A stretch of 8,036 nucleotides of DNA from an uncultured Clostridia bacterium (lineage in GTDB: Bacteria > Bacillota > Clostridia > Christensenellales > Aristaeellaceae), in NCBI GenBank assembly GCA_945877525.1, contig CAMDVP010000139.1, positions 1-8,036 on the forward strand, in the 5' to 3' direction. Under the pieces are notes generated by a model, which saw only the letters and a program-made list of their open reading frames with translations, was not told where the DNA came from and did no database searches. Positions 5,938 to 8,036 of the stretch are shown here, one piece after another. The position numbers were made by a program, and so were the translations under genes. Every line of letters starts with the position of its first letter. Position 1 is the stretch's first letter.

Positions 5938-5971
5938 CCCGAAGAATCAGGCGTTCTTCGGGTCGCTTTTT
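5938..5971 (+). terminator. Terminator of the NusG_II gene
   Basis: CCCGAAGAA (5938-5946) and TTCTTCGGG (5954-5962) form a perfect 9-bp stem with a 7-base loop, followed by TCGC and TTTTT. It starts 39 bases after the stop codon and ends the flavoprotein/NusG_II transcript. Confidence 0.88.
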
Positions 5972-5979
5972 GCGATGGG

Positions 5980-6002
5980 AAAACCCCCGGGAAACCCGGG
6001 GG
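5980..6002 (-). terminator. GC-only hairpin, probable minus-strand terminator
   Basis: CCCCCGGG (5984-5991), AAA and CCCGGGGG (5995-6002) form a perfect 8-bp stem. On the plus strand no T-run follows; on the minus strand it is followed by TTTT (5983-5980), so it would stop leftward transcripts. No minus-strand protein gene feeds into it. It either blocks stray transcription or ends an unannotated RNA from 6003-6123. Confidence 0.5.
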
Positions 6003-6268
6003 CGCGGACAGCGCCGCGGCCGATAACACTCATGCCGGGGCGAAGGGGAAGGCTTGGCAAACAGGGACGATTCATCCACGCTGCGGCGCTGGCCGCCTGT
6101 GCGGTTGGCTTCCCTCTGTCCGCAGAAAAGGATATCCGGAAAAAGGCCGGTTCATGCAGGAAACGCAAAGAACGAAAATAGAAATTTTTTTCGGCAGGGA
6201 TTTCGGGGAGGGGTGCCGAAGTTATAAAGGATGCTGTTTTGGCGCAGCATCCGAATACCATGAAAATC

Positions 6269-6272
6269 GGAG
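6269..6272 (+). promoter_or_regulatory. Ribosome binding site that favours the 6284 start
   Basis: GGAG (in CGGAGTGA) lies 11 bases before the ATG at 6284. The in-frame ATG at 6260 has no purine-rich site and sits only 7 bases after an 8-bp hairpin (6229-6252), so 6284 is preferred. Confidence 0.5.
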
Positions 6273-6283
6273 TGACGAACCCC

Positions 6284-8036
6284 ATGATTTGGAGCCCATA
6301 CCGCCTCAGACAGCTGGCAGGCGAGGAGGAATACCGGGCCGGGGAGCACCTGGCAGAGCGCGGCGGCGTGCGCCTGATGGAGCAGGGCGCGGATTATGTG
6401 CGTTATGCTGTGGCGGACGAGATAAGGCGAGACATCCTCATTAGTACGGAGGAGCCCGCCGCCTGCTCCTGCGACACCTATCAGGAAAAGGGCGCGTGCC
6501 GCCATGTGACGGCCGCCCTGCTGACGGCCCGGGAGGCGGGCTTGCTGGATGAAATGCTCCGCCGCCGGGCCTCCGCCGCCGGGCCGCGACTGATGCAGGC
6601 CATGGAATCGGCCCTGCCGGAGGACGGCACGCTGCGGATGGAAATCACCCTGTTTGTGGATCAGCCCAGGAGACGGGCCCGGCCGAGAATCCGCCTGGGG
6701 CTGCGGGTGGGGGAGGAACGGCTGTATGTGGTGCGTTCCATCCCCCAGATGCTGGAGGCGGTGGACAGGGGCGAAACGGTGGAATTCGGCAAGGGCTTTG
6801 CGTACAGGCCGGAATGGATGCACTTCGGCCCGGCGGAAACCAGGGTGTTGCAGGTGCTGCGGGCGCTGTGCCAGGCCCAGGAGGAAGCGGGCGGCGCGCC
6901 CAAGGGCGGGGACGCGCGGGTGATGACGCTGCCCGAACCCTTTGCCGAGGCCGTGCTGGATATCCTGACCGCACTGCCCTTCCGCCTGTCCATGGGCGGA
7001 GAAATGAACTGCGTCAGGCGGGTACGCGACGCAAGGCTCCCTTTGCATTACAGGGTGAGCAGCACCATGCGCGGCATCAGCGTGACAGCGCATTTCCCGC
7101 GGGATTTGCAGCCGCTGACATCCTCCTGTGCCTATGCGGTGGCGGGAGGCGCAGTGATCCGCGTGGAGGAAAGCCAGCGCAGCGTGATGCGGGTGCTTTG
7201 GCAGGAGCAGCTGGACGGCGCGAGCCTCTTTGAATATCCCCCCAGGGACACGGTGAGGGTGATTGGCGAGCTGATCCCCTTCCTGAAGCTGACGGGCGTG
7301 GTGGAAATTGCTCCGGAACTGGAGCGCCAGCTGGTCAAGCTGCCCCTGGTGGCCCGGGTGTATCTGGACAGAGAAGGCAGGGATGTGGTGGCGAAAACCT
7401 CCTTCTGCTACGGCGACAGGGAGATCGATCCCTTCGACGAAACCCCCGCGCCGGAGACGCTTTCCCGCAGTGAAAAGCTGCTTTTGCGCGACGCGGCGGC
7501 CGAGCGCCAGGTGCTGGATGCCCTGGGCGGAGCGGGCTTCTTTGTCAGCAAGGGACGGGTTTATCTAACCGGGCAGGACGCGATTTTCGACTTTGTATCC
7601 GGTGGGGTGCAGCAGCTGCAGCAGCTGTGCGAGGTGTACTGCAGCGTTGATTTCCGCAAAATGACGCCCCGCAAGCCGATGCTCCGCGGACGGCTGCAGA
7701 TGCGCGGCGGACGCCTGGAAATGCAGTTTACCGAGGATGGCAGGCCGACCCAGGAAATCCAGGGGCTGATGGACGCCCTCAGCCGCAGGAGAAGGTATTT
7801 CCGCCTCAAGGACGGATCCTTCCTCGACCTGACAGATATGGCGGAATGGCAGGCCCTGGCCGACAGCCTGACGGAGTCCTATGAGGCGGAGGGCCAGGCG
7901 GCGGCGAGCGCCAGCGGCGACACGGTGACCCTGCAGGCTTACCGCACCTGCTACCTGAACAGCCTGCTGGAGGAGTGCGCCCTGCCGGTGGAGGTGGACG
8001 GCACCGTGCGCGATACGGTTCGCGCCCTGACCGAGC
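6284..8036 (+). CDS. SWIM zinc-finger protein with SNF2 helicase-associated domain (5' part; probable SNF2-family helicase)
   Basis: The frame is open from 6284 (or 6260) to the right edge, giving at least 584 residues without a stop; the C-terminus is missing. Residues about 61-74 carry a SWIM zinc finger, CSC-x8-CRH (Cys61, Cys63, Cys72, His74). The rest resembles the bacterial SNF2 helicase-associated region, which precedes the ATPase in clostridial and bacillar SNF2/YwqA-like proteins; the segment RRRRYFRLKDGSFLDLTDM (about residues 500-518) is typical of it. The Walker A and DEAH motifs expected downstream lie outside the window, so helicase identity is an inference. Such proteins are cytoplasmic DNA-dependent ATPases with poorly known roles in chromosome maintenance. 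A possible -10 box (TATAAA, 6223-6228) and two leader hairpins suggest it is transcribed separately from the NusG_II gene. The protein is Arg-rich and uses GC-rich codons. Confidence 0.85.
   Translation, partial: MIWSPYRLRQLAGEEEYRAGEHLAERGGVRLMEQGADYVRYAVADEIRRDILISTEEPAACSCDTYQEKGACRHVTAALLTAREAGLLDEMLRRRASAAGPRLMQAMESALPEDGTLRMEITLFVDQPRRRARPRIRLGLRVGEERLYVVRSIPQMLEAVDRGETVEFGKGFAYRPEWMHFGPAETRVLQVLRALCQAQEEAGGAPKGGDARVMTLPEPFAEAVLDILTALPFRLSMGGEMNCVRRVRDARLPLHYRVSSTMRGISVTAHFPRDLQPLTSSCAYAVAGGAVIRVEESQRSVMRVLWQEQLDGASLFEYPPRDTVRVIGELIPFLKLTGVVEIAPELERQLVKLPLVARVYLDREGRDVVAKTSFCYGDREIDPFDETPAPETLSRSEKLLLRDAAAERQVLDALGGAGFFVSKGRVYLTGQDAIFDFVSGGVQQLQQLCEVYCSVDFRKMTPRKPMLRGRLQMRGGRLEMQFTEDGRPTQEIQGLMDALSRRRRYFRLKDGSFLDLTDMAEWQALADSLTESYEAEGQAAASASGDTVTLQAYRTCYLNSLLEECALPVEVDGTVRDTVRALTE

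Larger units (their letters stand above)
5900..6283. other. Intergenic region with candidate structured RNA
   Basis: No protein gene is supported. After the two hairpins at 5938-6002 there is a GC-rich stretch with paired segments: GCGGACAG (6004-6011) with CTGTCCGC (6116-6123), GGGAAG (6046-6051) with CTTCCC (6109-6114), and ACAGG (6061-6065) with CCTGT (6096-6100). These nest without crossing. Read on the minus strand, the fold is followed directly by the hairpin/T-run at 5980-6002. I recognise no known RNA family. Bases 6124-6190 become A-rich. TTCGGCA (6190-6196) with TGCCGAA (6214-6220) and GGATGCTG (6229-6236) with CAGCATCC (6245-6252) are further hairpins in the leader of the next gene; TATAAA (6223-6228) may be its -10 box. 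Confidence 0.4.

Noticed and set aside
3407..6079. 890-codon open frame on the minus strand
   Set aside because: It is antisense to the flavoprotein and NusG_II genes and crosses two terminators. Its His/Gly/Val-rich translation mirrors the biased GGC/ACC/GTG codons of the flavoprotein and shows no domain.
6003..6123. 6S RNA, SRP RNA, RNase P RNA or cobalamin riboswitch
   Set aside because: I compared remembered consensus elements on both strands and found none of the diagnostic motifs; only generic nested pairing remains.
5900..6181. 93-codon open frame starting right after the NusG_II stop
   Set aside because: It runs through a strong terminator and a GC hairpin, has no ribosome binding site of its own and no recognisable protein character.
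6152..7093. 313-codon minus-strand open frame
   Set aside because: It is antisense to the SWIM/SNF2-associated gene, and its His/Pro/Arg-rich translation is a mirror of GC-rich sense codons.

Overview
The window looks like a chromosomal segment of a GC-rich, Gram-positive Firmicute (Bacillota), probably a gut-type clostridium. The evidence is an LPXTG cell-wall sorting signal, Listeria-Bacteroides repeats, consensus sigma-A promoter boxes, strong AGGAGG-type ribosome binding sites, hairpin/T-run terminators, a NusG-domain-II membrane protein and a SWIM/SNF2 helicase. A placement near Christensenellales or Oscillospirales is only an impression from the signal peptide and codon style.

Layout. 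Bases 1-1361 (+) are the 3' end of a cell-wall-anchored surface protein: tandem 76-residue repeats, an Ig-like segment, a Cys-rich module, a second beta-sandwich-like segment and an LPQTG anchor, followed by a strong terminator. Bases 1362-1598 are a convergent intergenic region with terminators in both directions. Bases 1599-2390 (-) encode a GufA/ZIP11-type metal transporter. Its divergent neighbour at 2587-3378 (+) is a MerR-family regulator with a BmrR/GyrI-like ligand-binding end and a clear sigma-A promoter. Bases 3503-5299 (+) encode a secreted flavoprotein reductase of the urocanate/fumarate reductase class, with a covalent-FMN domain followed by an FAD/catalytic domain. A terminator and then a membrane-anchored NusG-domain-II protein (5399-5899) follow. 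After a terminator pair and a noncoding stretch (5900-6259), a SWIM zinc-finger/SNF2-associated protein begins at about 6284 and runs off the right edge.

How the genes may work together. The central unit is merR, flavoprotein, NusG_II protein. The flavoprotein promoter has a 19-bp -35/-10 spacer with an inverted repeat centred between the boxes, which is the architecture of MerR-activated promoters. The simplest model is that the adjacent MerR protein senses a small molecule and induces an extracytoplasmic reductase that uses that molecule or a relative as terminal electron acceptor. The reductase keeps the catalytic Arg, the substrate His and a second Arg of the family. It has Leu where fumarate reductases have His (and, from memory, urocanate reductase has Tyr), so the substrate is open. 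The flanking surface protein, ZIP transporter and helicase have their own signals and look unrelated to this unit.

No CRISPR array, tRNA, rRNA, transposase or integrase was seen. The most novel item is the MerR-controlled reductase of unknown substrate. It is a new combination within known families, not a wholly new system.
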